Source of the DNA: Candidatus Melainabacteria bacterium
Lineage (GTDB): Bacteria; Cyanobacteriota; Vampirovibrionia; Obscuribacterales; Obscuribacteraceae
Assembly: GCA_012965515.1 (NCBI GenBank)
Contig: DTSE01000164.1
Span: 1-64,000 of the forward strand
Direction: 5' to 3'
DNA length: 64,000 bases
Shown here: piece after piece, positions 34,562 through 43,123 of the stretch
Position numbering within the stretch: position 1 is the stretch's first letter
Layout: each line of letters opens with the position of its first letter
Notes under the pieces: generated by a model
Told to the model about the DNA's origin: nothing
Databases searched by the model: none
What the model saw: the letters and a program-made list of their open reading frames with translations, nothing else
Made by a program: the position numbers and the translations under genes

Positions 34562-35041
34562 ATGATTGTTTCGCTCTATGCCGGACTTTCCGAATTCGCA
34601 ATGCCGACCCCCGCAATAAAACAGGAAGGGGAAGAAGTATCGCATGAAGGGAAGGGCTCTCCTCAATCATTATATGAAAGCGTTAGCGCAGAACATTCGG
34701 CGGCGAAAGGAAAACCGGCTGCTCAAGATGGTGATGCCGCTGTTCTTGCGGATAAAGCGAGATGGGCTGCACTGACTGCCGATTTTCCACCAATAAAAAT
34801 TGGAGAGAACTTCGCTGAAGCTAATCTGAGCGATGGCTATAGATTGCACGATGTCAGATTAGATAATCTGGACGCGATGAATGAGAGTCTTTCTACATCA
34901 AAAGTGAAAGAGGTCGCTGCTGTTCCAGCAAGCGCCGCGTCCGCAATACTCCCAAGTATTGAATTGGATTATTCTTCAGAAACGTCTATCTCTCAACGTT
35001 CGATTACGGGAGCGACTGCAGAGCACCAGTCTGTCGCCTAA
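34562..35041 (+). CDS. Hypothetical acidic protein, uncertain
   Basis: A 160-codon frame opens at the ATG at 34562 (also 34601; longer TTG at 34547). No domain, signal peptide or membrane segment is seen. The product is acidic, rich in Ser/Ala/Glu and probably disordered, ending SITGATAEHQSVA. There is no good ribosome-binding site, but no competing frame covers the space. It may be a lineage-specific protein or a chance frame. Confidence 0.4.
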   Translation: MIVSLYAGLSEFAMPTPAIKQEGEEVSHEGKGSPQSLYESVSAEHSAAKGKPAAQDGDAAVLADKARWAALTADFPPIKIGENFAEANLSDGYRLHDVRLDNLDAMNESLSTSKVKEVAAVPASAASAILPSIELDYSSETSISQRSITGATAEHQSVA

Positions 35042-35189
35042 ATTCAGATCTGCAAGAACGCTTAATCATTGGAGTTAATCTCAGCGCAATGCTATATCCT
35101 AATTCTCTTGAAGGCGCGTGCGCCTGACCCAAAACTGCTCGCACATTTGGTTCGTGGCTAATTTCGAAGAATGTGCGCAAGGAGGAGCA

Positions 35190-35678
35190 ATGACGGCAGA
35201 TGTTTACGAATTTACTGCAAAATCATTGGACGGCAAGGATATAGAGCTGTCGCAGTACAAAGGAGACGTGCTCCTCATTGTCAATACTGCTAGCCAGTGT
35301 GGCTTTACCGGGCAATATGCCGGTTTGGAGCAATTGCACAAAGATTTTGCAGCAAAAGGGCTGAAGGTCCTTGGTTTTCCATGCAATCAATTCGGAGCAC
35401 AAGAACCCGGGGGTTCCTCCGAGATTGGAGCATTCTGTCAGAAGAACTATGGTGTTGACTTTCAGATGTTTGAAAAGATTGATGTGAACGGCAAGGATGC
35501 ACATCCCTTGTATCAGTATTTGACGTCGAATGCTCCTGGAGTTCTTGGAACAGAAAACATCAAATGGAATTTCACCAAGTTTCTGGTTGGGCGTGACGGC
35601 AAGGTCTTTAAACGCTATGCGCCGCAAGTCGAGCCCAAAGACATGACCAAAGACATCGAGCAGTTGCTGGCGAAGTAG
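35190..35678 (+). CDS. Glutathione peroxidase family protein
   Basis: A perfect AGGAGG site 5 bases upstream selects the ATG at 35190, giving 162 residues, the normal size of bacterial GPx proteins. The motifs are VNTASQCGFTGQY (peroxidatic Cys37), LGFPCNQFGAQEPG and IKWNFTKFLV, which provide the Cys/Gln/Trp/Asn active site. The Cys in GFPCNQF and C83 in GAFCQK are candidates for the resolving cysteine, so it is probably thioredoxin-dependent. It reduces lipid or hydrogen peroxides in the cytoplasm. The upstream frame extending to 35118 has no support. Confidence 0.93.
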   Translation: MTADVYEFTAKSLDGKDIELSQYKGDVLLIVNTASQCGFTGQYAGLEQLHKDFAAKGLKVLGFPCNQFGAQEPGGSSEIGAFCQKNYGVDFQMFEKIDVNGKDAHPLYQYLTSNAPGVLGTENIKWNFTKFLVGRDGKVFKRYAPQVEPKDMTKDIEQLLAK

Positions 35679-35715
35679 TTGCACCAACGAGTAGTTGCGC
35701 TAATGCAGGTATTCT

Positions 35716-36891
35716 TTAGCGCAGCTTTTCAACAAACGTGCGCATTCTGGACAGAGCCAGTTCGAGTTTCTCGACACTGGTGGCATAAGAGCAGCGAATG
35801 TGACCATCTCCTCCAGCACCGAAAGCGGTGCCGGGTACGACGGCAACGCGCTCCTCTAGAAGTAGTCTTTCTGCAAACTGCTCAGCTGTCAAACCTGTCG
35901 ATTCAATCGATGGAAACGCATAAAATGCACCAAGCGGCATGTGGCATGTGAGGCCAAGCCTGTTCAATCCATCAACAATCAGTCTTCGTCTTTGTCTGTA
36001 GTGTGAGACCATCTCTTCCACTTCTTTTTCCGCGTGCTTTAGCGCTTCAACGGCTGCTATTTGTCCAGTAATTGGTGCGCAAAGCATCGTGTAAGAGTGG
36101 ATCTTCATCATCATTTTGAGAATATGCTCCGGCGCGCATGCGTATGCTATTCTCCAACCCGTCATCGCATGCGCTTTCGAAAATCCGTTCAATAGCACTG
36201 TAATTTCGCGCGCTCCTGGCACGGATGCAACGCAGGTGTGAATTCCCTCGTAAGTCAGACGATCGTAAATTTCATCAGAGACTACATATAGTCCTCGCTC
36301 GCGCGCGAAGTTGATAATTTCGATAATTTGTTCTCGGCTGAGAACAGCGCCAGTCGGATTGGATGGATAACCCAGAAGAATTGCCTTGGTGCGCTCAGTA
36401 CAAGCGGCTTTCAATTGTTCTGCGGTAACTGCGAATTTTGCATCAGAGCGAGTTTCTACTCCAACAGGAACGCCGCCGGCAAGCGAAACACAAGGTCTAT
36501 AAGAGACATAACAAGGTTCTGGAATCAAAACTTCGTCGCCTGGATTGAGCAGGACACGCATAGCCAGATCGAGTCCTTCTGAAACACCGACGGTGACCAG
36601 GATTTCTGCTTCCGGACTGTAATCGACTTTGTATCGCTTATTGAGATATCGCGCTATTTCCCTGCGCAATTCCAGCAAACCATAATTCGATGTGTAAGTG
36701 GTTTGTCCTCTCTCAAGCGAGTAAATTGCAGCCTCGCGCACTGACCACGGAGTTACAAAGTCAGGCTCACCAACACCAAGCGACACCACATCCTGCATCG
36801 AGGCTGCAATGTCGAAGAATCTCCTGATTCCAGAGAAGGGAACGTCGAGAGCTGTTTTAGACAACGGTTTGAGCGAAAGACTCTGGCTCAT
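35716..36891 (-). CDS. PLP-dependent class I/II aminotransferase (AlaT/AspC-like)
   Basis: The 391-residue protein is a fold-type I aminotransferase. Its motifs are VGEPDFVTP near the N-terminus, LLGYPSNPTGAVLS, and the PLP-binding Lys in NGFSKAHAMTGWRIAY. The C-terminal RCSYATSVEKLE supplies the substrate-carboxylate Arg. It begins after an AGGTGA site and lies 7 bases downstream of an Lrp-type regulator on the same strand. This pair resembles Bacillus alaT (yugH) with its regulator alaR (yugG), so alanine or a related amino acid is a reasonable substrate guess. Confidence 0.9.
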   Translation of the reverse strand: MSQSLSLKPLSKTALDVPFSGIRRFFDIAASMQDVVSLGVGEPDFVTPWSVREAAIYSLERGQTTYTSNYGLLELRREIARYLNKRYKVDYSPEAEILVTVGVSEGLDLAMRVLLNPGDEVLIPEPCYVSYRPCVSLAGGVPVGVETRSDAKFAVTAEQLKAACTERTKAILLGYPSNPTGAVLSREQIIEIINFARERGLYVVSDEIYDRLTYEGIHTCVASVPGAREITVLLNGFSKAHAMTGWRIAYACAPEHILKMMMKIHSYTMLCAPITGQIAAVEALKHAEKEVEEMVSHYRQRRRLIVDGLNRLGLTCHMPLGAFYAFPSIESTGLTAEQFAERLLLEERVAVVPGTAFGAGGDGHIRCSYATSVEKLELALSRMRTFVEKLR

Positions 36892-36898
36892 GTATCAC

Positions 36899-37393
36899 CT
36901 AGGGCGAAACTACAAGTCTTTGATCTTGTTCTGATTCAAAAAACAGTGCGCCGTCTTCTTTGTATCTCTTCAACAGGAAGTGAGACGTCGTACCTGTTAC
37001 ACCATCAATAGTGGCAAGTTTCTCTGCCACAAAAGTTGCCAGCTCACGCAAGTTCGGTGCCTCGACGACAACTCGCAAATCGCTGCCGCCCGATACCAAC
37101 CACACACTCTGTACCTGTGCAAAACGCGCGATTCGGCATGCTACTGCATCGAATCCGACATCGCGAGCGGGAGTTACTTTCACATCGATGAAGGCAACTA
37201 CTTTTTCGCAGCCGGTTTTTTCCCAATCGATGACCGTGTGGTAGGTCTTAATGACGCCCCGCTGCTCATAATCACGAACAGCATCTTTCACTTCTTCCAC
37301 GGAGCGACCTGTCATTTTGGCGATCGTGTCTGAAGGTGTGCGCGCATCCCTTGCGAGGATGGTCAATATCTCGTCCGGAACTTCGTTTGACAT
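36899..37393 (-). CDS. Lrp/AsnC-family transcriptional regulator
   Basis: The 164-residue protein has an N-terminal helix-turn-helix (DEILTILARDARTPSDTIAKMTGRS) and a C-terminal RAM ligand-binding domain (CEKVVAFIDVKVTP, then VWLVSGGSDLRVVVEAP). These are the standard two halves of Lrp/AsnC proteins. It is followed by the aminotransferase gene after 7 bases, so it probably controls that gene in response to an amino acid, as AlaR does for AlaT in Bacillus. No ribosome-binding site is obvious before its ATG. Confidence 0.92.
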   Translation of the reverse strand: MSNEVPDEILTILARDARTPSDTIAKMTGRSVEEVKDAVRDYEQRGVIKTYHTVIDWEKTGCEKVVAFIDVKVTPARDVGFDAVACRIARFAQVQSVWLVSGGSDLRVVVEAPNLRELATFVAEKLATIDGVTGTTSHFLLKRYKEDGALFFESEQDQRLVVSP

Positions 37394-37549
37394 GCGGGAA
37401 GTCTACCATAAGGCTGACTCCTGTTGGGAAACAACGTCTATTGGACTGACGAAGAGCGAAGGTTGTGGAGAGCTTGGTAGAATCATTAGAACGTCAAGCC
37501 GAAACGACCGGTTTCGGGCACTTCTCCCCGGTCCTAGCAGGGCAATGCT

Positions 37550-38161
37550 GTGGAAAACGAAGAAGATAAGATTAGTGAAACCGCCTCACCAGGCGAGGTT
37601 TACACCATTGGTCATTCAAACCATCCAATTGAGGCCTTCTTATGGCTTCTTGAGAGGTATGAGATTGAGGTGTTGGTTGACGTTCGCACCAATCCATTTT
37701 CACGTTTTTCCAGGCAGTTTAGCCATGGACCACTGAAAAACTCAATTCAAAATGCGGGTCTCAGGTACCTGCACCTGGGTAAAGAGTTGGGCGGGAAGCC
37801 AAAGGAGCCCGAATTCTACGATCTGGAAGGACATGTTGATTATGGTCGAATCGCGCAGTCGCAACGGTTCGCTGAAGGGCTTGAAAGATTAGTCTCCGGA
37901 TGCCGCAAGTATCGAGTTGCGATTATGTGTGCAGAGGAAAATCCGTCGGATTGCCATAGAAGACGCTTGATAGGTCCGGCTCTTGCTCAACGTGGTATAG
38001 AAGAGAAGCATATTCGCGGCAATGGCGAACTACATTTGGAAAGTGAGCTCAAGCTGGATGAGAAGAACCTCTCCGATGAATATGAGCAATTGACGCTGTT
38101 TTCACAGCCTGCCCCCCAAAAGCCATGGCGGTCTTCGCGTCCCGCTAAGGGCAGGCCATAA
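37550..38161 (+). CDS. DUF488 family protein
   Basis: The 203-residue protein has the DUF488 signature: VYTIGHSNHPIEAF, VDVRTNPFSRFSRQF, LGKELGG and the Cys-containing MCAEENPSDCHRR near the C-terminus. The start is GTG at 37550. The family is widespread and its function is unknown; the paired Cys and His residues hint at a nucleic-acid or redox role. A DUF5131 gene follows 16 bases later, an association that recurs in other genomes. Confidence 0.9.
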   Translation: MENEEDKISETASPGEVYTIGHSNHPIEAFLWLLERYEIEVLVDVRTNPFSRFSRQFSHGPLKNSIQNAGLRYLHLGKELGGKPKEPEFYDLEGHVDYGRIAQSQRFAEGLERLVSGCRKYRVAIMCAEENPSDCHRRRLIGPALAQRGIEEKHIRGNGELHLESELKLDEKNLSDEYEQLTLFSQPAPQKPWRSSRPAKGRP

Positions 38162-38177
38162 CCACAGAAGGAATCCG

Positions 38178-38894
38178 ATGTCCGTTACTTCTGAAATCGA
38201 GTGGACCGACGCGACGTGGAACCCTGTAACGGGTTGCACAAAAATTAGCCCGGGGTGTGCAAACTGCTATGCCGAGACGTTTGCTGAACGCTTTCGCGGC
38301 GTTCCCAATCACCCCTATGAGCAGGGATTTGATTTGCGCATCTGGCCGGATCGACTTGTGCTGCCACTTACATGGAAGAAGCCCAAGCGCATTTTCGTGA
38401 ACTCGATGAGCGACTTGTTCCACAAAGATGTTCCGTTTGAGTACGTGAAACAGGTATTCGAGGTGATGAGAAAGGCTCATTGGCACCAATTTCAAATTCT
38501 TACCAAGCGGCACGACCGGCTTTTGGAACTCGACCCTGAGCTGGGATGGGCTCCTAATATTTGGATGGGAGTGAGCGTTGAAAGTGCAGACTATGTTCAC
38601 CGAGTCGACTTCTTGCGCAAAACCGGCGCTGCTATCAAGTTTTTATCGGTGGAGCCGCTGCTCGGACCAATTGAAAATCTGAATTTGGAAGGTATTGATT
38701 GGGTGATCGTCGGCGGAGAGTCAGGGCGTCGCGTCCGAGCGCTACAGCCTGAATGGGTGGGGCTAATCCGCGATCAATGCCAGGCAGCTGGTGTGGCATT
38801 CTTCTTCAAACAATGGGGCGGACATAATAAGAAGAAGGCGGGCAGAATATTTGAAGGACGGACTTGGGATGATTTGCCGAGTGGCACTCGATGA
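38178..38894 (+). CDS. DUF5131 / phage Gp37-Gp68 family protein
   Basis: The 238-residue protein begins SEIEWTDATWNPVTGCTKISPGC, the hallmark of the Gp37/Gp68 (DUF5131) family. Cys20, Cys27 and Cys30 (C-x6-C-x2-C, then Tyr) form a three-Cys cluster that resembles an iron-sulfur site of radical-SAM-type enzymes. The repeats of beta-alpha units (FVNSMSDLFH, FQILTKRHDR, WMGVSVES, FLSVEPLLG, WVIVGGESG) suggest a TIM-barrel. Function is unknown. Homologues are common in phages and on chromosomes. It follows DUF488 and has an AAGGAA site. Confidence 0.92.
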   Translation: MSVTSEIEWTDATWNPVTGCTKISPGCANCYAETFAERFRGVPNHPYEQGFDLRIWPDRLVLPLTWKKPKRIFVNSMSDLFHKDVPFEYVKQVFEVMRKAHWHQFQILTKRHDRLLELDPELGWAPNIWMGVSVESADYVHRVDFLRKTGAAIKFLSVEPLLGPIENLNLEGIDWVIVGGESGRRVRALQPEWVGLIRDQCQAAGVAFFFKQWGGHNKKKAGRIFEGRTWDDLPSGTR

Positions 38895-38942
38895 TATGCT
38901 TTACGGTCGGCGTCTCGTTGTGGACCTTTGAGGAGAGACTTT

Positions 38943-39482
38943 ATGCGCAAGCCACAAGCAAAAACCAGATTGGCAATGCTGGCCGGGACTCTGATTTTGG
39001 GTATTCTTCAGAACTCTTCAGCTGTGATGGCAAAGGAGAAGGAGAATACTGGTGCTACTTTGCCGACGCCGTCTACCGTAAAGGCCGGTTCTACATATCC
39101 AAAAGCAGATGCAAGTCCGGAAGAGTTGGAAAGACGCTCACTGGAAATTGATGAGAAGCGTAGAGATCTTGATCGGGAGCGACGTGCGCTTGAAGAGAGA
39201 CGTCTCAATTTGCAGGAGCCATTGCAGAAGATCGATGAGGTCAGGTACAAACTTCAGGAAGAAAGATTGAACTTGGACAAGCAAAGATCTGAATTGGATC
39301 GCTTGCGTGCAGAACTTGATGAGAAGTGGAGGCAAACTGATTTCCAACGTTTGCCCTTGGATAAGCAACGTCTGGAAATTGATGTTGCCGGGCGAAAGCT
39401 TGAGTTACAGAGATTAGAGCTGGATCGTCAGCGTGTCGCGGTCGAGGAGCAAAGACGTCATTTGAGAGAAAAGCAGCAGTAA
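38943..39482 (+). CDS. Exported coiled-coil protein
   Basis: A GAGGAGAG site selects the ATG at 38943, giving 179 residues. A signal peptide (MRKPQAKTRLAMLAGTLILG...AVMA) is followed by a short linker and then about 120 residues of uninterrupted coiled coil rich in Leu, Glu and Arg. LEIDEKRRDLDRERRALEER-like units recur with an 11-residue flavour (L-D-K-Q-R-x-E-L-D). No catalytic motif is seen. It would form a long periplasmic rod or filament. It follows the DUF5131 gene but functional linkage is not evident. Confidence 0.72.
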   Translation: MRKPQAKTRLAMLAGTLILGILQNSSAVMAKEKENTGATLPTPSTVKAGSTYPKADASPEELERRSLEIDEKRRDLDRERRALEERRLNLQEPLQKIDEVRYKLQEERLNLDKQRSELDRLRAELDEKWRQTDFQRLPLDKQRLEIDVAGRKLELQRLELDRQRVAVEEQRRHLREKQQ

Positions 39483-39572
39483 ACGACCGGCAGTCCCAGT
39501 GAAAGTGCGCATGCAATGCGCTGCGTCAAAAATGTGTGTTTGCAACGCGCTCCACGCCTTACAGAGCAGCAA

Positions 39573-40157
39573 TCAAATCGGTGGGCTATTCCAGATCTTG
39601 ATCGCTGGGGTTTCTCTCTCGTGCGAGAGGACTGAAATAGTGCTTGTGTCGAGCATGAAGTGTTTGCCTTCCTGCGGCGACAGCCTGAGCCATGTCGCAG
39701 TGAGAATTCGGAGAATATGCCCGTGAGCGAAAACGGCAACTTTACCGCCGATACCGTTGGCGGTGTCAATCACATTCCGGCAGCGCTTTGCAGCGTCGTC
39801 TAATGTTTCTCCATCCGGACACGGATGAGTCCACACCGTCCATCCTGGAACTTCTTGACGAATTTTGTCTGTTGTTAGCCCTTCATATTTTCCATAGTGG
39901 AATTCGGACAGATCTGCGCAAATTCTCGGTTCTTTCATACCGGCGAGTTCCGCTGTTTCCCGGGCCCTTGAAAGAGGACTGACCAAGACTGCAGAGAAGT
40001 CAATGTGACTCACGGCGTGGCGCAGCGCTCTCGCCTGGTCGCGTCCCACCTCTGTAAGTGGGATATCGGTGCGTCCTGTATGCTGCCCCAGCCGCGCCCA
40101 CTCGGTCTGTCCATGGCGGAAGATGTAGAGTGTTACAGGCTTTGACGAATTGTTCAT
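39573..40157 (-). CDS. Histidine phosphatase family protein (phosphoglycerate-mutase-like)
   Basis: The 194-residue protein starts with the catalytic IFRHGQTEW motif and has the second catalytic His in VAVFAHGHILRIL. LVSPLSRARETAEL and the Glu in ADLSEFHYGKYEGL complete the active site. This fits the cofactor-independent branch of histidine phosphatases (GpmB/CobC-like); substrate unknown. A GGAG site lies 5 bases before the ATG. It is divergent from trhO, and a short GGGC-AAAAA-GCCC hairpin lies between them at 40170-40185. Confidence 0.9.
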   Translation of the reverse strand: MNNSSKPVTLYIFRHGQTEWARLGQHTGRTDIPLTEVGRDQARALRHAVSHIDFSAVLVSPLSRARETAELAGMKEPRICADLSEFHYGKYEGLTTDKIRQEVPGWTVWTHPCPDGETLDDAAKRCRNVIDTANGIGGKVAVFAHGHILRILTATWLRLSPQEGKHFMLDTSTISVLSHERETPAIKIWNSPPI

Positions 40158-40249
40158 GGGGCTCCAGTGGGCAAAAAGCCCGCACTGTTATGTTCTATGA
40201 AACTCGACGGCTAGTTTACTATGCTAAATGGGCTGTAGAATAAGTGGCT

Positions 40250-41044
40250 ATGCAAATAGTCAATATTGCTGCGTATAAGTTCGTCGGCATTCCCGAACCG
40301 GCCAAGTGGCAGCCTGTAATTAAGGACCGTTGCGTTGCTCTTCATTTGAAGGGCACTGTTTTGCTTGCCACGGAAGGAATCAATCTCTTCCTGGCTGGCA
40401 GTCGTGATGCGATCGATCAGTTCTTGAGCTTTTTGCAAACTGACGAGTTTTTTGGTGGACGCTTCACTGAACTGGACGTCAAGGAAAGTTTTTCTGTCAG
40501 TCAACCGTTTCGAAAAATGGTGGTTCGCATTGCTGCGGAAATAATAACAATGCGGCATCCAATGATTCAACCGGAAGCAAGCCGAGCACCTCATGTCGAT
40601 GCTGTCACACTGAAAAGGTGGCTCGACCAGGGCCGTGACGATGAAGGACGAGAGATATTGCTTCTTGATACTCGTAACGACTTTGAAGTGGAGATGGGGA
40701 CATTTGAAAACGCACTAGATCTTCACATAGAAAAGTTTAGCGACTTTCCCGATGCCATATCTACAACCATGGATAAGGCAGACAACTCATTGAATGACAA
40801 AACAATTGTTTCCTTTTGCACCGGCGGTATTCGTTGTGAGAAGGCTGCACTGTATTTGCAGGAAAAAGGCCATCCGAAGGTCTTGCAACTTGATGGCGGA
40901 ATCCTGAAGTATTTCGAAGAAGTTGGCGGCGCGCACTGGCAGGGTGAGTGTTTCGTGTTCGATGAGCGTGTTTCGCTCGATCCAGGTTTAAAAGCGAGTG
41001 GGAAAACTCTTGCCGATCGCCGCGAAAAGAAAGCAAAAGAATAG
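40250..41044 (+). CDS. trhO: tRNA uridine hydroxylase / rhodanese-domain protein (TrhO, YceA family)
   Basis: The 264-residue protein matches TrhO: N-terminal acylphosphatase-like domain (IVNIAAYKFVGIPEP, then LATEGINLFLAGS), a middle helical region, and a rhodanese domain with LLDTRNDFEVEMGTF and the active Cys in FCTGGIRCEKA. The C-terminal QLDGGILKYFEEVGG is diagnostic. TrhO hydroxylates uridine 34 of tRNA using oxygen, giving ho5U. The ATG at 40250 has a weak ribosome-binding site; a GTG at 40244 is an alternative. It sits upstream of a secreted NTF2-like protein by 13 bases. Confidence 0.93.
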   Translation: MQIVNIAAYKFVGIPEPAKWQPVIKDRCVALHLKGTVLLATEGINLFLAGSRDAIDQFLSFLQTDEFFGGRFTELDVKESFSVSQPFRKMVVRIAAEIITMRHPMIQPEASRAPHVDAVTLKRWLDQGRDDEGREILLLDTRNDFEVEMGTFENALDLHIEKFSDFPDAISTTMDKADNSLNDKTIVSFCTGGIRCEKAALYLQEKGHPKVLQLDGGILKYFEEVGGAHWQGECFVFDERVSLDPGLKASGKTLADRREKKAKE

Positions 41045-41057
41045 GAGTGGTTTTGAG

Positions 41058-41561
41058 ATGCTTCGGATGTTTTGCCTCTTGTTTGCACTGGGATTGTTTC
41101 TTCCAGCGCGACTTTTGATGGTTCCCGCTTGCGCAAAAGAGAATGAAGTTAAGTCTCCGGCACTAACGGTCGGTGAGCGGAGTACCTCCAAGTTTGCAAA
41201 GGAAATTGCTGCTCTTGTTTCCAGGCAAGAACAAGCTTGGAACAAAGGTGATTTGGATGCTTTTCTCGGCGAGTATTTAAAGTCCGCTCAAGTCACTTAT
41301 GTCTCTAACGGATCAGTGAAGCGAGGATATGATGCTATAAGAGAGCACTATCTCAAACGCTACGGAAACAGCAAATCTTCAATGGGCGCATTGAGACTTT
41401 CCGATTTAGAAATCAGCGACATCGGTGATAAGCACGTCCTTTGTATAGGAAAGTTCACCGTTATACATCACGCACATGTGCCAATCTATGGCAGATTCAG
41501 TCTCATTTTTGTGAAGAGCAAAGGTGCTTGGAAAATTATGTACGATCACAGTTCTCAGTGA
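41058..41561 (+). CDS. Secreted NTF2-like (DUF4440/SnoaL-like) protein
   Basis: From the ATG at 41058 (AGGAG upstream) the protein is 167 residues. A signal peptide (MLRMFCLLFALGLFLPARLLMVPACA) precedes an NTF2-like domain with the typical RQEQAWNKGDLDAFLGEY start, AQVTYVSNGSVKRGYDAIREHYLKRY, and a C-terminal WKIMYDHSS. These domains bind small molecules in a cone-shaped pocket; catalytic use is not evident. It is exported. The gene ends one base before the stop of the convergent DUF2156 gene. Confidence 0.8.
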   Translation: MLRMFCLLFALGLFLPARLLMVPACAKENEVKSPALTVGERSTSKFAKEIAALVSRQEQAWNKGDLDAFLGEYLKSAQVTYVSNGSVKRGYDAIREHYLKRYGNSKSSMGALRLSDLEISDIGDKHVLCIGKFTVIHHAHVPIYGRFSLIFVKSKGAWKIMYDHSSQ

Positions 41562-41562
41562 G

Positions 41563-42810
41563 TTAGTGCTTTTCTTGAGAAGCAGTTTGTTCTACTGCTT
41601 CTGCGTTTTTCTTGCACAGTGCTGAGCGGAATAGTTCAATCGTTGATCTTTTGATGTGATTGATCGTTTGCTGCAGTGGATTGAGACCCAAGACGCGATA
41701 TACGTCGTAAAGTCTGATCAGAAAGAAGCGCGTTTTCATCGCGCAATAGACTTTGTCTTCTCGTGCACCTTCCAATTCCGGTCGGTACTTGAGCTTGTGA
41801 CGCGCCAAGTTCTTGAAGTTGTAGAGGAAATTCGCTCTTTCGAATGCGTACTTGAAGTGCGCTTTCAGGAGTTTGCTGTGTTTGAATTCCTGCGAGTCAT
41901 CAACTTTTGCCAGCGGTGAAAGTCCAAGCGAGAGGTCTTTCTTGCCTTCTTGTTTGAACTTTTCGATTGCTTCCAAAATGATGAAATCAACAATGGAATA
42001 TGTTCTCTCCAAATTGGTGCGCAAATGATTAGCGATGTATCCGCTCACCTTTCCATCTTCGTACATTGGATCGAATATCACGAAGCCGACAACCTCGTTG
42101 TCCTTTATGGCGACGAACTTTCTGACATCTATTTCGTCGACGAATACGACTGGACGCACAATAAATTGCATCTCGTTGTCGCTGATCACTTTCTCTTTCA
42201 TCCAGCCATCGCTGATTTTCTTGAAAGACTTCAGCATGGCATCGTCTACGGTATCAATCTCAACAACCGTAAGATTGTCTTTCTTTGCACCGTTGCGAGC
42301 ATTTCTCAACTGCTGTTTCTTGTTGCCCACCAAATTGAACTTCTGAATCTCAATTACGGTTTCAACACCAAGTTCGTTCACCGTAAATCCCATTTCGTTC
42401 AGAATTTTGCCGGTGTCGTGCGAAATGTGCAGGAATACAGGATCATTCTTTTCTTTCATGAACTCTTGAATCAGAGCTTTCATGTTTTCCTTGCTGCAAA
42501 TCGGATCTGCAAGCACGCAAACTGAGTTGGGACCGTCTCTCAATGGCGTGTACGCGATATAGCCAAGCTCAGGGTGCATGAAGTACTGCAAGCCCTTTTG
42601 CAGTGACGAGTAAGCAAGCGAGCCATATCCATGCATCTGGAGCTTTTCAATGCGGAATTTTGCAGTCTCAGTGCTGTTTTTCACTGAACTCACAGCAGTT
42701 TGAAGCTTCTCTTGATTCGCCTTCATTGCTCTAAGGGTCATTCCAAGCTGACCCCTCGTGAACTTCAAGGTCGGTGGCGCGGATACTGCCGTTTTCTTTG
42801 TGTCGTTCAC
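41563..42810 (-). CDS. DUF2156 protein (LPG-synthase catalytic-domain-like, GNAT fold)
   Basis: The 415-residue protein contains the double-GNAT DUF2156 domain found at the C-terminus of lysyl-phosphatidylglycerol synthase: YIAYTPLRDGPNSVCVLADPIC, then KKQQLRNARNGAKK, and VSGYIANHLRTN with a C-terminal basic stretch. The start is GTG after a GGGAG site. No transmembrane segments are present, whereas LPG synthases carry an N-terminal flippase domain. Family knowledge suggests transfer of an aminoacyl or acyl group; the substrate is unknown. It is convergent with the gene ending at 41561. Confidence 0.8.
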   Translation of the reverse strand: MNDTKKTAVSAPPTLKFTRGQLGMTLRAMKANQEKLQTAVSSVKNSTETAKFRIEKLQMHGYGSLAYSSLQKGLQYFMHPELGYIAYTPLRDGPNSVCVLADPICSKENMKALIQEFMKEKNDPVFLHISHDTGKILNEMGFTVNELGVETVIEIQKFNLVGNKKQQLRNARNGAKKDNLTVVEIDTVDDAMLKSFKKISDGWMKEKVISDNEMQFIVRPVVFVDEIDVRKFVAIKDNEVVGFVIFDPMYEDGKVSGYIANHLRTNLERTYSIVDFIILEAIEKFKQEGKKDLSLGLSPLAKVDDSQEFKHSKLLKAHFKYAFERANFLYNFKNLARHKLKYRPELEGAREDKVYCAMKTRFFLIRLYDVYRVLGLNPLQQTINHIKRSTIELFRSALCKKNAEAVEQTASQEKH

Positions 42811-43123
42811 TTAACGAAACTCCCATTGCCGGATGCCCATTCGAACTAATGGAGTGACAGCCTGCGGATTACTCGGACAGAATCGTCCGGCGCCGCGCAT
42901 GCTCGACGTTTATAACTGTAAGCCCCCTCACTACTATACAACAGGTGAGTGTCCGGATTGCCGCATATTGGCAATATCGACGGTTGCTAAGTGGCTGCGA
43001 GTAGGGGATTTGCGACCTTGTGCTTTGCAACCTCTGGGTCTTGTTCTGACCAGGCAGGGGGATTTTCGACTGTTTCGGAATACAATTAATGGATTCAGTT
43101 TCCGATGGCTTGCGTTCAATCTT

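Noticed and set aside
35112-35125. AGGCGCGTGCGCCT hairpin upstream of glutathione peroxidase as a terminator
   Set aside because: The stem is good but no T-tract follows on either strand; left uncalled.
42833-43123. In-frame N-terminal extension of the WD40 gene
   Set aside because: It would bury the signal peptide at 43124 and its composition is not protein-like; the 313-base gap 42811-43123 is better read as the intergenic region between divergent genes.
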